Below, one piece after another: positions 49,732 through 59,203 of a DNA stretch of 64,000 bases. Every line of letters starts with the position of its first letter. Within the stretch, counting starts at the first letter, position 1. The DNA is from Dyadobacter sp. LHD-138 (lineage in GTDB: Bacteria; Bacteroidota; Bacteroidia; Cytophagales; Spirosomataceae). The stretch covers positions 124,001 to 188,000 of the forward strand of contig NZ_JAVFVU010000016.1 of assembly GCF_030929615.1 (NCBI RefSeq). The letters run 5' to 3'. The notes under the pieces are model-generated. The model saw only the letters and a list, made by a program, of their open reading frames with translations, ran no database searches and had not been told where the DNA came from. A program made the translations under genes and the position numbers.

Positions 49732-52500
49732 CTATCGGAACATCTGATCAAAATTCAAACTCACATAATACAAGCCACCAACAGCCGGTGAGCCATAAGC
49801 CTGCATGATATACTTGTTCGTCAGGTTTGCTGCACCCAGTTTAACGGTCGTTTTTAACGACGGAATTTTATAACTGACCTGAGCATCCAGCAAATTGTAT
49901 GCGTTTATCTTGCCAGGACGCAATTCCGTAAAACTGCCATACCAGTCAAATGCGCTTTGCCAGTGCCAAGCCACGCTAAAACCTAAATTTTCAGTCAATC
50001 TCGAATTGCTCAGCACCAGATTTGTTTTCCACTTTGGCGTATTAAACGCGGGGATATTGTTGGGATTTGCATCCAGAATATTAAACCCTGCCCAGGTTCC
50101 ATTGGCATTAACGCGGTAAGATTTTGGGAAAGAATAAGTCAACCCTGCGCTTACTCCCTGAATCGAAACCTTATCAGCAGCGTTGGTATACAACTGAAAT
50201 GCCTGAATTTTACCCGCAGGAATATCTCCCGCTGCGGCCACGTTTACAGATCCATCAGCCAGTAAAACATCGGAATTAGGACGAATAACCACGGTATTGA
50301 TAATAAAGTCCGTGTATTGGCTGTAATAATAGCTCAGATCGACCAGCAGCTTTTTTCCAAACAAACCCTTATAACCTACCTCATAACTTTTTACTTTTTC
50401 CGATTTAATAAAAGGCACATTGGACTTCACCAATTTATCCTTATTGTTCGCGACCGCCTGCGGGAAAGGAACACCTTGCTGCACTTCTTTTCCGAAAGCT
50501 GCCCCAAATGCCGACACCGATGCCGCTGTAAATGAATTTTCATAAGCATTCAGTCCCACCGCGTTGGACGGAGCCCCTCCCAGAATAATGATTGGGCCGA
50601 CATTTAACTTGATATACTGATCGCTGCTCGTCGGGTTACGAAAACCGGTTTGATACGAAGCCCTGAAATTATGATCCCCAACCGAATACACTGCCGAAGC
50701 GCGTGGCGTGAATCTTCCTTCAAAGTTTTCATTTTTATCATAACGCCCCGATAAAGTCAGCTTCAAATGATCTTTCAGCAGCGATTTGGAGGCTTGTGCA
50801 AAGGCGCCGTACTCGTCGTTGGTCAGGTTTTTATCTTTATCATCAAATAACGTCCCGCCCGTATTCAGGAAATATTTCCTATAATTCCCCCCTACCTGTA
50901 AATTGAAAACTTTCAAAAAAGAGCTGAAATCGTACATCCCTTCGATATGCTGCAATTTGCTTTCGCTCAGTATCCCCGCTCCCGCCAAACCTCTGGTTTT
51001 TATCAGTCTGTCTTTTGCATTGTCAAATTCGGCACTGCCTGGTAATGCTCTTCCCCGGTCAGCAAAGGCGCGCGCCGCACTATTGTCCTTTGGGGTAACG
51101 CCATTGATTGTTCCGTTAAAAGCAGCGGCATATCTCGTAAACCAGGTCGCATCGGCTTTATCCGGTGTCACGGTAGCACCATTCAAATCCTGAACCCAGG
51201 TACGGTTGATCTGCTGTCCCAGTGCCCGCGTGTTATAGGAGTTCGTCGATAATTCTTTGTTGGAATAAGCACGGACATAGAAATTACTCCCTTTTAATTC
51301 CAGACGGTGTTGTATCAATTTAAAATCATTGATCACAAATCTGTTGCTGCCTGTGTATTGCGCCGTTCCCTGGTTAAAATTCCCCTGATAAATGGCTTCT
51401 ATTTTATCAGTTATACGGTAGTGCAAAGCGCCATTCAGTTTCAGGCTGTAAACACCGTAGGTTGCCAGGTCTTTTTCCTCATAGCCCGTTCTGGACACGC
51501 GTCCGATACCCACCAGACTTTGCGCCACTTCGTCACCATAAATATTCAGTGCATTTTTACCCGGATTATTAGGGCCTCTGTTTTCAACCGATGTGTTGGG
51601 GTCGATATCGGTGTAATCATTGGCATACCAATCCGTTCCTTTGAGGTAAGAAGCATTAACTTTAAAAGCCAGGCGGTTATTGAACGACTTGGCGTAACGA
51701 AGCGCTGCATCGTACATCGGTTTGGCGCCAAGACCTGTGCCATCGCTCAGATGGTTTACTCCGAGTTTTGTCTGAACACTTAAACCCTGATAATCGAAAG
51801 GATTTTTCGTGCGTGTGTATAACATGCCATTAAATGCGACCGGCCCATAAAGCGCAGAAGCAGCACCCGGAATCAGCTCGACGCTTTCAACGTCGATATC
51901 ATGCGGGCCAAATAAATTTCCCATGGCAAAGCCCAAACCCGCCGGCTGATTGTCCACGCCATCCACCAACTGCAAAAAGCGCCCATTGCCGGTTGTGTTA
52001 AATCCGCGGGTATTGATTTGCTTGTAGGTGAGGCTGCTTGTCACCATATCCAGGGATTTCATGTTAACCAATCCGTCATAAAAATTTGCCGAAGGTGTTT
52101 GTTGCACAGCTCTCAAATCCATTTTCTCAATACTCACCGGCGACCGCAAGATATTCTCCTCAACCCGTGAGGCCGAAATTACCACCTGATCCAGTTCTTC
52201 TGCCGACGATTTCAACGCAATCGTCACCGAAGACTGGTTACTCACTTTCAGCTCCTGACGTTCATATCCCACCAGAGAAATCACCAGGGAAGTTGACGCG
52301 GCGGTTGTTATTTCAAATTTTCCAGTAGCGTCCGTTATCGTTCCGGCAATATTTCCCTTCACCACAACCGAGGCTCCCGCCAGTGGCTGTTTGGTTTCCG
52401 AATCCTGGACAAATCCGGAAATTTTAATGGTTTGGGCATTTGCCATAGATATGACTGACAGGATCAGGATAAATACATTCAGGTAGAGGTTTCTCTTCAT
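49732..52500 (-). CDS. TonB-dependent outer-membrane receptor (SusC/RagA-like, carboxypeptidase-regulatory N-terminus)
   Basis: The 922-residue protein has a signal peptide ending in NANA|QTIKISG, a CarboxypepD_reg-like domain (GFVQDSETKQPLAGASVVVKG, KFEIT), and a plug region with the YGPVAFNGML motif. A 22-strand-type barrel ends in NFDQMFR, with the final aromatic residue. It imports a ligand too large for porins, such as a siderophore or oligosaccharide. No SusD gene follows, so it is not a complete SusCD pair; the ligand may be an organic acid or iron complex used by the MFS, AhpD-like and DUF3179 proteins nearby. The ATG at 52500 precedes a normal signal. Confidence 0.93.
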   Translation of the reverse strand: MKRNLYLNVFILILSVISMANAQTIKISGFVQDSETKQPLAGASVVVKGNIAGTITDATGKFEITTAASTSLVISLVGYERQELKVSNQSSVTIALKSSAEELDQVVISASRVEENILRSPVSIEKMDLRAVQQTPSANFYDGLVNMKSLDMVTSSLTYKQINTRGFNTTGNGRFLQLVDGVDNQPAGLGFAMGNLFGPHDIDVESVELIPGAASALYGPVAFNGMLYTRTKNPFDYQGLSVQTKLGVNHLSDGTGLGAKPMYDAALRYAKSFNNRLAFKVNASYLKGTDWYANDYTDIDPNTSVENRGPNNPGKNALNIYGDEVAQSLVGIGRVSRTGYEEKDLATYGVYSLKLNGALHYRITDKIEAIYQGNFNQGTAQYTGSNRFVINDFKLIQHRLELKGSNFYVRAYSNKELSTNSYNTRALGQQINRTWVQDLNGATVTPDKADATWFTRYAAAFNGTINGVTPKDNSAARAFADRGRALPGSAEFDNAKDRLIKTRGLAGAGILSESKLQHIEGMYDFSSFLKVFNLQVGGNYRKYFLNTGGTLFDDKDKNLTNDEYGAFAQASKSLLKDHLKLTLSGRYDKNENFEGRFTPRASAVYSVGDHNFRASYQTGFRNPTSSDQYIKLNVGPIIILGGAPSNAVGLNAYENSFTAASVSAFGAAFGKEVQQGVPFPQAVANNKDKLVKSNVPFIKSEKVKSYEVGYKGLFGKKLLVDLSYYYSQYTDFIINTVVIRPNSDVLLADGSVNVAAAGDIPAGKIQAFQLYTNAADKVSIQGVSAGLTYSFPKSYRVNANGTWAGFNILDANPNNIPAFNTPKWKTNLVLSNSRLTENLGFSVAWHWQSAFDWYGSFTELRPGKINAYNLLDAQVSYKIPSLKTTVKLGAANLTNKYIMQAYGSPAVGGLYYVSLNFDQMFR

Positions 52501-52532
52501 AAAATCCGGGTGAGTATGCTGGTTATAATTTA

Positions 52533-53093
52533 TTAGTTTTTCAAGTGTTCGTAGCCTTGCGGCAAACGGTTATAGCCATGGTTGACAATTCTTTCTCCCA
52601 AATATTCATAGAACTCCGGGTTTGTCGGTGTAACGCTCGCCAGTCCGTCCACGTAGCGGTTGTACAGACAAAAAAGCGCAGCGATTAATACCGTATCATG
52701 AATTTCCTCATCCGTTGCGCCTTCTGATTTTGCTGCCGCAACAGCCTCGGGCGTAACCTCTTTTCCGCTTTTTTGGACCAGTTTGGCAATTTTCAGCAGC
52801 GTTTTCATTTTGCTGCTTACCGGCGCCGTATCAATATCCTGCTTGACCATTTCACAAGTTTCCGACTCTCCCAAAAGCAGATCGGCCGCCGCTGTATGTG
52901 CTGTGGTACAAAAAACACATTCATTGTTAAAAGAAACCACCGTTGCGATCAACTCCCGTTCGCCCTGGCTAAGCGTCGAATCGCCCCGAAGCAATAACTG
53001 GGTAAGTTCACGAATGGGAGCGGCCGTGTCCTGCCTGTATTCCAGTAAACCTGTAATACCCGGCAAATGTGATGGCAAGGGAATATGAGGCAT
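52533..53093 (-). CDS. AhpD-like carboxymuconolactone decarboxylase family protein (paralogue 2)
   Basis: The 186-residue protein has the same plan as the other two copies. It starts MPHIPLPSHLPGITGLLEY, has an active site ECVFCTTAHT (C59, C62, H66), and GATDEEIHDTVLIAALFCLYNRYVDGLAS near the C-terminus. It lies between paralogue 3 and the TonB receptor, 44 bases from the former, on the same strand. Two such proteins in tandem plus a third 5 kb away suggest that they form hetero-oligomers or act in sequence. The reaction is unknown; the CxxC motif points to thiol redox chemistry. Confidence 0.88.
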   Translation of the reverse strand: MPHIPLPSHLPGITGLLEYRQDTAAPIRELTQLLLRGDSTLSQGERELIATVVSFNNECVFCTTAHTAAADLLLGESETCEMVKQDIDTAPVSSKMKTLLKIAKLVQKSGKEVTPEAVAAAKSEGATDEEIHDTVLIAALFCLYNRYVDGLASVTPTNPEFYEYLGERIVNHGYNRLPQGYEHLKN

Positions 53094-53136
53094 CGTCTTT
53101 ATTATTTTATGTTAAATGTTTTGCAAATGGAGTAAA

Positions 53137-53676
53137 TCAATATCGGTCATAACCTACAAAAGCCATGCGCTCACCCATTTCGCGGTACGCTTCGTTTTCC
53201 TTTGGCGCCCAGGTTCCCAAACCATCCACGTACCGATTGAACATACAAAAAGCAGCCGCTATTAATACGGTATCATGGATTTCCTGATCAGTCGCCCCTT
53301 CTTCACGGGCCACTTTTACATCTTCTTCCAAAACATGCTTTCCGCCTTTCTGTACTTTTGCAGCGATCGATAATAGTGTACGTAATTTTGGTGAAACAGG
53401 GATCTGTATAAAATCCTGCTTGATGTCATCCAGCAGATTTACATCACAGGACAAATGAGCCATCGCCGCCGCGCCATGTGACGTATGGCAGAAATGGCAA
53501 TTGTTAAGATTGGATACGTAAGACGCGATCAGCTCACGCTCTCCGCTGGTTAAAGAAGAAGGTCCTCTTAAAAGTACCTCCGCAAGCGCGCAAAGTGTTT
53601 TTGCTGCTTCAGGTTTAAAACCGAACAATCCTACAATACCAGGCAGTTCTTCGTTTGGTAAGGATATATGTGCCAT
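53137..53676 (-). CDS. AhpD-like carboxymuconolactone decarboxylase family protein (paralogue 3)
   Basis: The 179-residue protein starts MAHISLPNEELPGIVGLFGF, has the active site NCHFCHTSHG (C60, C63, H67) and GATDQEIHDTVLIAAAFCMFNRYVDGLGTW. It is closer to paralogue 1 than to paralogue 2 at the C-terminus. It is the second gene of the minus-strand cluster, after the small PPPDLA protein, with a 203-base gap upstream that holds no exact promoter match. Function as an AhpD-like thiol enzyme is inferred from motif and fold. The ATG at 53676 is well supported by the conserved N-terminus. Confidence 0.88.
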   Translation of the reverse strand: MAHISLPNEELPGIVGLFGFKPEAAKTLCALAEVLLRGPSSLTSGERELIASYVSNLNNCHFCHTSHGAAAMAHLSCDVNLLDDIKQDFIQIPVSPKLRTLLSIAAKVQKGGKHVLEEDVKVAREEGATDQEIHDTVLIAAAFCMFNRYVDGLGTWAPKENEAYREMGERMAFVGYDRY

Positions 53677-53879
53677 TTGAGAATGTGAAATTAGCCCGCC
53701 GGAAAACAGCCAACGGATGAATCATCGCAGCAAAAACTACGACAACTAGCTCAAAATAAAATAGTTATTTATATAAATTTTCCCGCGAATCGTATAGCAG
53801 CGAATGATAAAACAGCAACAATACTGCTCATTCACAATCTGCAAACAGATCGGCTCTGGTTATATGAGAAAAAGAAAAA

Positions 53880-54434
53880 TTACGCCAGATCGGGTGGCGG
53901 TGAAGGGATACTGAGGGAGGTTTTTTGCACAGTGAAATGATACTGATCCGCGGCAATTGTTGCCGGTGCAGACCATTCCATAACATAGAAAATATGTTTC
54001 CGGGTGGAAGCCATATAATCTTTAAGAAAACTTTTTAAAACGGTTGAAGGTGATTTTTTATGTGTATCGGCACTATTTCCGGCGATTTCATCATTAATAT
54101 GGGAAACGAGGGTCATAAACCGGTCACGGGCGTTCTGGTCAAACGCGCAGTGCACATACATCGTGTCATTGATCAGCTGCTTTGTTTTCATCTGATAATA
54201 TTCACCGCCATGCTGAATTTTGCCTTCTGCGGGTTCCGGGTTATCCCAGTTCGTTTGGTAAGGAATCGATACAGGAACCTTGATAACAATGTCTTTGGAA
54301 TAAGGATGCCGCTCAATATGATCTTCATTTCCAGTGCTTACCGCATACTTTTCCTCAAACAGATAAACCACGGAGTAGCCCATCATGTTATATAGCAAAA
54401 GGCAGCAAAGCAATATGGATAGAATCCGGCCCAA
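53880..54434 (-). CDS. Membrane-anchored small protein ending in PPPDLA
   Basis: The 184-residue product has an N-terminal hydrophobic segment (ILSILLCCLLLYNMMGYSVVYLF) and a ~150-residue extracytoplasmic domain with no recognised fold, ending SIPSPPPDLA. The same kind of tail, SPPPEFA, ends the small protein at 16150. The longest frame begins with TTG at 54434, but a promoter placed just upstream would start transcription near that codon. The message may therefore be leaderless, or begin at the TTG at 54413 or the ATG at 54386, which would cut into the hydrophobic segment. It heads the AhpD-like/TonB cluster on the minus strand. Confidence 0.65.
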   Translation of the reverse strand: MGRILSILLCCLLLYNMMGYSVVYLFEEKYAVSTGNEDHIERHPYSKDIVIKVPVSIPYQTNWDNPEPAEGKIQHGGEYYQMKTKQLINDTMYVHCAFDQNARDRFMTLVSHINDEIAGNSADTHKKSPSTVLKSFLKDYMASTRKHIFYVMEWSAPATIAADQYHFTVQKTSLSIPSPPPDLA

Positions 54435-54439
54435 AATTA

Positions 54440-54472
54440 CAAAAGTAAAATTATTCCTTATAATTATACAAA
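54440..54472 (-). promoter_or_regulatory. Bacteroidota-type promoter (TTTG-N21-TACTTTTG) for the AhpD-like cluster
   Basis: On the minus strand TTTG (54469-54472) and TACTTTTG (54440-54447) are separated by 21 bases, inside the consensus range. Transcription would start near 54433-54436, almost on the TTG start of the small protein gene. Confidence 0.6.
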
Positions 54473-54583
54473 TATATCAGAATGAATAGAATTTGCAAGT
54501 AACAGGAATATCAGAAATCAAATTTAATTGAGTGAGGTATTTGCGCTTCCAAATTATAACCGTTTGTTACTTAAACAAGATGC

Positions 54584-54617
54584 GTTTTAAAAACGGGGAC
54601 GCCCAGTCTTGACTTCT
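54584..54617. repeat. Half copy of the 59-base dispersed palindrome
   Basis: GTTTTAAAAACGGGGACGCC and on matches 31337-31370 at 33 of 34 bases but lacks the left arm, so it cannot form the long hairpin. It lies in the 281-base gap between the minus-strand cluster and metG. Confidence 0.75.
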
Positions 54618-54677
54618 AGTCCACCACCACTTCATACTTTCTTACTTATAACGTAACCGCTCTCAAGCCGATTTCAC

Positions 54678-54685
54678 TAACTTTG
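54678..54685 (+). promoter_or_regulatory. -7 element upstream of metG
   Basis: TAACTTTG fits TAnnTTTG and would start the transcript about 25 bases before the metG ATG. No matched -33 box is seen. Confidence 0.4.
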
Positions 54686-54715
54686 TACAATAAACTAAAT
54701 AAGAGTAAAAAATTA

Positions 54716-56788
54716 ATGGCAATTATTGACCCTAAACGCTATACCGTCACCGCGGCACTGATTTATGCCAACGGACCTATTCATATTGGCCACCTTGCCG
54801 GATGTTACATACCAGCCGACATTTACGTGCGTTATTTGCGCGCTAACGGCAAAGACGTGGCATTTATAAGCGGGACCGACGAACATGGTGTTCCCATTAC
54901 CATTCGTGCAAAAAAAGAAGGCATGACGCCTCAGCAGGTTGTTGATAAATATTACACCCAGATTGACGAGTCTTTCAAACAATTGGGTATTTCCTTCGAT
55001 GTTTACTCACGCACCAGCAAAAAGGTCCACCACGAGACCTCGCAGGAAATTTTCAAAGACTTACATGACAAAGGTGTTTTCATAGAAGAAACCACTGAAC
55101 AATATTATGATGAAACGGCCCAGCAGTTTTTAGCAGATCGTTATATCGTTGGCACTTGTCCGGTTTGCGCCAATCCGAATGCCTACGGCGATCAATGCGA
55201 ACGTTGTGGTTCAGCATTAAGTCCTACGGAACTTATTGAGCCTCATTCCATGCTCTCAGGTGCCAAACCTGTGATGCGCCCGACTACAAACTGGTTCTTG
55301 CCGCTTGACAAATTACAACCTCAGGTGGAAGAATTCATCAACAGCCATCCTGAATGGAAAACGAATGTACTGGGACAATGCCAGTCCTGGCTTAAAGAAG
55401 GCCTGAAGCCAAGAGCCATGACCCGCGATCTGGATTGGGGTATTCCGGTTCCCTTGCCAAACACCGACGGAAAAGTGCTTTACGTGTGGTTTGAGGCGCC
55501 TATTGGCTATATCTCGGCCACCAAAGATTGGCTTATCCAGAAAAATGGCACGGATGAAGGCTGGAAAAAATGGTGGAACAAAAATAAAGAAGGCGCCGAG
55601 GAGACCAAACTCGTGCATTTTATCGGGAAAGACAACATTGTATTCCATTGCATCATTTTCCCGGCAACAGTAATTGCTGAAGGTAATCTGATATTGCCGG
55701 ATAATGTTCCTGCCAATGAGTTTATGAACCTGGAAGGCGATAAAATTTCGACATCCAGAAACTGGGCTGTGTGGCTTCATGAGTACCTTGAAGAACTTCC
55801 TGACAAACAGGATGTCCTCCGTTATGTGCTTACTGCCAGTGCGCCTGAAACGAAAGACAGCGAATTTACCTGGAAAGATTTCCAAACACGTAACAACAGT
55901 GAGCTTGTCGGTATTTTTGGTAATTTCATCAACCGTGCCGTTGTACTAACCCAGAAATTCTGCGACAGCAAAGTGCCTGCACTTGGTGAATTGACCGAGG
56001 CTGACCAGGCTGTTTTGGCTGAACTGGCGGCATTCCCGGCAAAAATCGGGGACGCGATGGAAAACTATCGTTTCCGTGAGGCGCTTACCTTTATAATGGA
56101 CCTGGCCCGTTTGGGAAATAAATACCTGGCCGATACCCAGCCATGGCATGCGATTAAGACGGATCCGGAACGTGTCAATACGATCATGAATATCGCCCTT
56201 CAGATCTCTGCTTCCTTATCGATCGTATCCGAACCCGTGCTTCCTTTTACTGCTGAAAAAATTCGTACGCAGTTGGGCGTTGCAAATAAAACTTGGGCCG
56301 ATGCAGGAAAAGCCGACTTATTAGCGGCAGGACAAGCGATCAGCGAAGCGGGACTTCTTTTTGAAAAAATCGAGGATCATGTCATCGAAAAACAAATCCA
56401 GAAACTGCATGACGCAAAACGCGCCAATGAACTGGAAGGAAAAGTGGTCGCTCCTGTGAAAGCTGAAATCCAGTACGACGACTTTGCTAAAATGGATATT
56501 CGCGTCGCTACAATTGTGGAGGCGGAAAGTGTGCCCAAAAGCAAGAAACTTTTGAAACTGAAAGTGGATATCGGCAGCGAACAGCGTACGGTACTCAGCG
56601 GAATTTCAGAACATTTCAAACCAGAAGAAATAATCGGTAAAAAAGTTTTATACCTGGCCAACCTCGCTCCCCGTAAAATGATGGGCATGGAAAGTCACGG
56701 CATGATCCTGATGGCAGAAGACAAAGACGGCAGCCTGGCTTTCGTTCAACCCGGTAAAGAGATTTGGAACGGAGGAACGGTTAACTAG
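54716..56788 (+). CDS. metG: Methionyl-tRNA synthetase
   Basis: The 690-residue enzyme charges tRNA-Met. It has the class I HIGH motif in [10 protein letters not shown], the FISGTDEHG segment, a zinc knuckle ([17 protein letters not shown]), and the KMSKS equivalent as DKISTSRN. The C-terminal EMAP-type tRNA-binding domain (about 580-690) contains [12 protein letters not shown] and [25 protein letters not shown]. The frame begins at 54683, but [11 protein letters not shown] at 54716 is the usual start and lies after the candidate promoter. It is monocistronic with a strong terminator. Confidence 0.96.
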   Translation: MAIIDPKRYTVTAALIYANGPIHIGHLAGCYIPADIYVRYLRANGKDVAFISGTDEHGVPITIRAKKEGMTPQQVVDKYYTQIDESFKQLGISFDVYSRTSKKVHHETSQEIFKDLHDKGVFIEETTEQYYDETAQQFLADRYIVGTCPVCANPNAYGDQCERCGSALSPTELIEPHSMLSGAKPVMRPTTNWFLPLDKLQPQVEEFINSHPEWKTNVLGQCQSWLKEGLKPRAMTRDLDWGIPVPLPNTDGKVLYVWFEAPIGYISATKDWLIQKNGTDEGWKKWWNKNKEGAEETKLVHFIGKDNIVFHCIIFPATVIAEGNLILPDNVPANEFMNLEGDKISTSRNWAVWLHEYLEELPDKQDVLRYVLTASAPETKDSEFTWKDFQTRNNSELVGIFGNFINRAVVLTQKFCDSKVPALGELTEADQAVLAELAAFPAKIGDAMENYRFREALTFIMDLARLGNKYLADTQPWHAIKTDPERVNTIMNIALQISASLSIVSEPVLPFTAEKIRTQLGVANKTWADAGKADLLAAGQAISEAGLLFEKIEDHVIEKQIQKLHDAKRANELEGKVVAPVKAEIQYDDFAKMDIRVATIVEAESVPKSKKLLKLKVDIGSEQRTVLSGISEHFKPEEIIGKKVLYLANLAPRKMMGMESHGMILMAEDKDGSLAFVQPGKEIWNGGTVN

Positions 56789-56805
56789 TCCGGAAATATA
56801 AGTCT

Positions 56806-56849
56806 AAAGGAAAACCCTGATGTATTGCTACATCAGGGTTTTCCTTTTT
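56806..56849. terminator. Bidirectional terminator after metG
   Basis: AAAGGAAAACCCTGATGTA ttgc and its complement form an 18-base stem; flanking A-run and T-run suit metG and the convergent gene at 56884. Confidence 0.9.
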
Positions 56850-56883
56850 AAATAGGGTAGATCAGGTCAGTAGTGACTGATTT

Positions 56884-57219
56884 CTATTCAAATTCTTTTT
56901 TCAGCTTGTCATACAAAGCGTTCACCCGGTCCACCAGAACCCGGCATTCTGACTCTGTCATGTTTTCAATCGTGTGCGTTACAGCGTTGGAAATAACCCG
57001 TCCTTCTGCATTCAGTTTTGCGCCGAGTTTTTTAGTGTGCCCGAGAATATTTTCCCATTCGCCGATAAGCTCGTCCGAAAAATATTTAGGCTCAATGATG
57101 TTAAAATAGGCTGCCTGAGATTTGAGCTGCTCCTTCGGTTTTGCACCGGAGCCGGATACGCGGAGACCGTCTGCCAACTTTGAAAGTTCAATATAGGCAA
57201 AGATGTTTGACTTTTTCAT
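56884..57219 (-). CDS. Small cytosolic protein of unknown function
   Basis: The 111-residue protein starts MKKSNIFAYIELSKLADGLR and is helical, with YFNIIEPKYFSDELIGEWENIL and a C-terminal amphipathic segment rich in Lys and Glu (RVNALYDKLKKEFE). No membrane segment, signal or catalytic motif is visible, and I do not recognise the family. The frame opens at 57273 but the ATG at 57219 has a better N-terminus. It is alone between metG and hsp20 on the minus strand. Confidence 0.65.
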   Translation of the reverse strand: MKKSNIFAYIELSKLADGLRVSGSGAKPKEQLKSQAAYFNIIEPKYFSDELIGEWENILGHTKKLGAKLNAEGRVISNAVTHTIENMTESECRVLVDRVNALYDKLKKEFE

Positions 57220-57436
57220 AACGTTAACTTGAATATAGGAGGTAATACGTACACGAATATACAGATATGTCACCTTATTTTTTCAATAAAAATTTCAGGT
57301 TTACTATATCTTAACATGAAGTATTGGCAGGATGCAATAATTTCTGGTTTAAAGAGTAAAATAACGCTTAATACCTGTAAACCAGGTTATTATTTACAAA
57401 AATAAACATCCAAATATTTCGGAATTACCGAAAAAT

Positions 57437-57470
57437 AAAGGCCCCGCAATTCGTCATTGCAAGGCCTTTA
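57437..57470. terminator. Intrinsic terminator after hsp20
   Basis: AAAGGCC...GCAAT tcgtc ATTGC...GGCCTTT hairpin with an A+T-rich flank, 29 bases past the hsp20 stop on the minus strand. Confidence 0.75.
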
Positions 57471-57498
57471 TATTATAGAAATCCCTATCCCGGGCCGC

Positions 57499-57903
57499 CT
57501 ACCAGCGCTCAATATCCACTTTTCTGCGAAAATCATCTTGTTGGTGATTAAATGGAAGAAAAAGGACCAAATGACGTTTGACGGCATCATATCTTGCCGT
57601 GATGTTATCAGCGTCTACGCCGTCCGGAATAGTCAGTGTGCTGATAAAACGGATCGTTTTCCATTGTTCTTCTTGCCCTTCATGCTGAGCAAATATTGGC
57701 AAAAGGTGGTATAACCGCATTTTGTCTTTAACAATTTCAAGCTCTAAATCTTCGGACTCGATGCCCGGCGCTTTTACTGTTACTTCATAACCATCAGTAC
57801 CTTTTTTGAGGTTTACTACCGGTTCGCTGTTTCCTCCGTTGATGGTATTGGTAAAATCAATATGCATCAACATCTCCCGCGGTATTTTTATCTTGTTTTC
57901 CAT
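57499..57903 (-). CDS. Hsp20/alpha-crystallin-like small heat shock protein
   Basis: The 134-residue protein has an alpha-crystallin beta-sandwich: VVNLKKGTDGYEVTVKAPGIESEDLELEIV followed by strands ending in FISTLTIPDGVDADNITARYDAVKRHLVLFLPF, where the family has a GVL/AxLxNGVLxI pattern. The usual GVLTI box is replaced by HLVLFLPF and there is no extended C-terminal I-x-I tail, so it is a diverged member. It acts as an ATP-independent holdase. The frame opens at 57993; the ATG at 57903 is chosen because upstream residues are not Hsp20-like. Confidence 0.8.
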   Translation of the reverse strand: MENKIKIPREMLMHIDFTNTINGGNSEPVVNLKKGTDGYEVTVKAPGIESEDLELEIVKDKMRLYHLLPIFAQHEGQEEQWKTIRFISTLTIPDGVDADNITARYDAVKRHLVLFLPFNHQQDDFRRKVDIERW

Positions 57904-58232
57904 GGTGCTTAGCGTTTTGTATTCACATTTATACATCAAACAAAAAAATCCGTACCAGAAATTCCCAATTGGTGTTAAAACAAGTATTGACAATGCAATA
58001 AACCAAACTAAACAACTATTAATCAGATCATTAACAAAATAAGTCGATAATAAAATAAGATTATACCACTATCAAAATTATAGTTACTGCCATTTTTACA
58101 GTCAACAATTGCATGAAATGCCATTCTGTCTTTAAACCTATCTGATTCATAGACTCCGAAAGATCATAAAGGTTTAATCTTCAATTAATAATATTTTCAA
58201 TCGATTATACCGGATATACGAAAATGATATCC

Positions 58233-58508
58233 TCAACGATCATTATGACCTAAATCGCGCGCAGGAGCGATCTGATCACGGACGCGCTGCTTCATTTCCT
58301 TCGGTTCCGGAAAATGTCCCTCTCTTTTCCTGTCCCACAAAAGATGGTCATCCACCTTCACGGTATAGCGGCCTGCAACCTCCGAAGGCACCAGTGTGAC
58401 GGCATGCACATCCGCTGCAAAAGTGGTAAGCAACTCCTGCGCCATCCAGGCTGCACGTAAAAGCCAGCCACATTTAGGGCAATATTCTATGGTTATTGTC
58501 GGTTTCAT
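58233..58508 (-). CDS. Rdx/SelW/SelT family thioredoxin-like protein
   Basis: The 91-residue protein carries the redox motif EYCPKCGWLLRA (C10, C13) of the SelT/SelW/SelH family, in which the second position is cysteine instead of selenocysteine. The rest (TFAADVHAVTLVPSE, GRYTVKVDDHLLWDRKREG) follows the Rdx fold with its conserved GxF/WxRK tail. It is a small cytosolic thioredoxin-like protein of unknown partner. It is transcribed alone, upstream of the duplicated repeat region. Confidence 0.88.
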   Translation of the reverse strand: MKPTITIEYCPKCGWLLRAAWMAQELLTTFAADVHAVTLVPSEVAGRYTVKVDDHLLWDRKREGHFPEPKEMKQRVRDQIAPARDLGHNDR

Positions 58509-59168
58509 TTTGGGTTATTTTTTTGATAAAGTTAACAAAGGTTCTTTATCAAAAAGATTTCTCTCATTCGGTCTCTTCGGATTTTTGACTAACGATGCCG
58601 TAAATAAAAAATGACAAACAGACAACATCGAAAAATCATTTCTATCCGTCCAATGTCCTCAGACCAGGAACAATCCCGAAGGGATCAAATTATTGTAGAA
58701 AAGACGTACAAAGATCCGGATCAGAACCCTGAAAGGGTGACATAAATATTCCCGCCCATCTGCCACCCCGATGGGGTTTTGATTGAGAAGGGGCATTTGT
58801 TTGCTACAATAAATCCATCCCTTCGGGATTTTGGCCCGTTCCAGCTTTACTTATGTATCCTATTCTAGCGTTGCAAACGCTAAAACAAGAAACCCCTACG
58901 CGGTAAATAAAAATGACAAACAGACAACATCGAAAAATCATTTCTATCCGTCCAATGTCCTCAGATCAGGAACAATCCCGAAGGGATGAAATTATTGTAG
59001 AAAAGACGTACTAAGATCCGGATCAGAACCCTGAAAGGGTGACATAAGTATTCCACCCCATCTGCCACCCCGATGGGGTTTTGATTGGGGCGGCGACATT
59101 TGTTTGCTACAATAAATCCATCCCTTCGGGATTTTGGCCCGTTCCAGCTTTACAAACACTAAACCAAA

Positions 59169-59198
59169 AAATCCGGGATGAACTTTCATCCCGGATTT
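59169..59198. terminator. Hairpin after the T9SS-like remnant
   Basis: AAATCCGGGATGA / TCATCCCGGATTT (13-base arms) follows the minus-strand ORF at 59204 by five bases, as a terminator would. Confidence 0.7.
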
Positions 59199-59203
59199 CT
59201 GTA

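Noticed and set aside
49732-52500. Polysaccharide utilisation locus with SusCD
   Set aside because: No SusD-like gene or glycosidase is next to the receptor.
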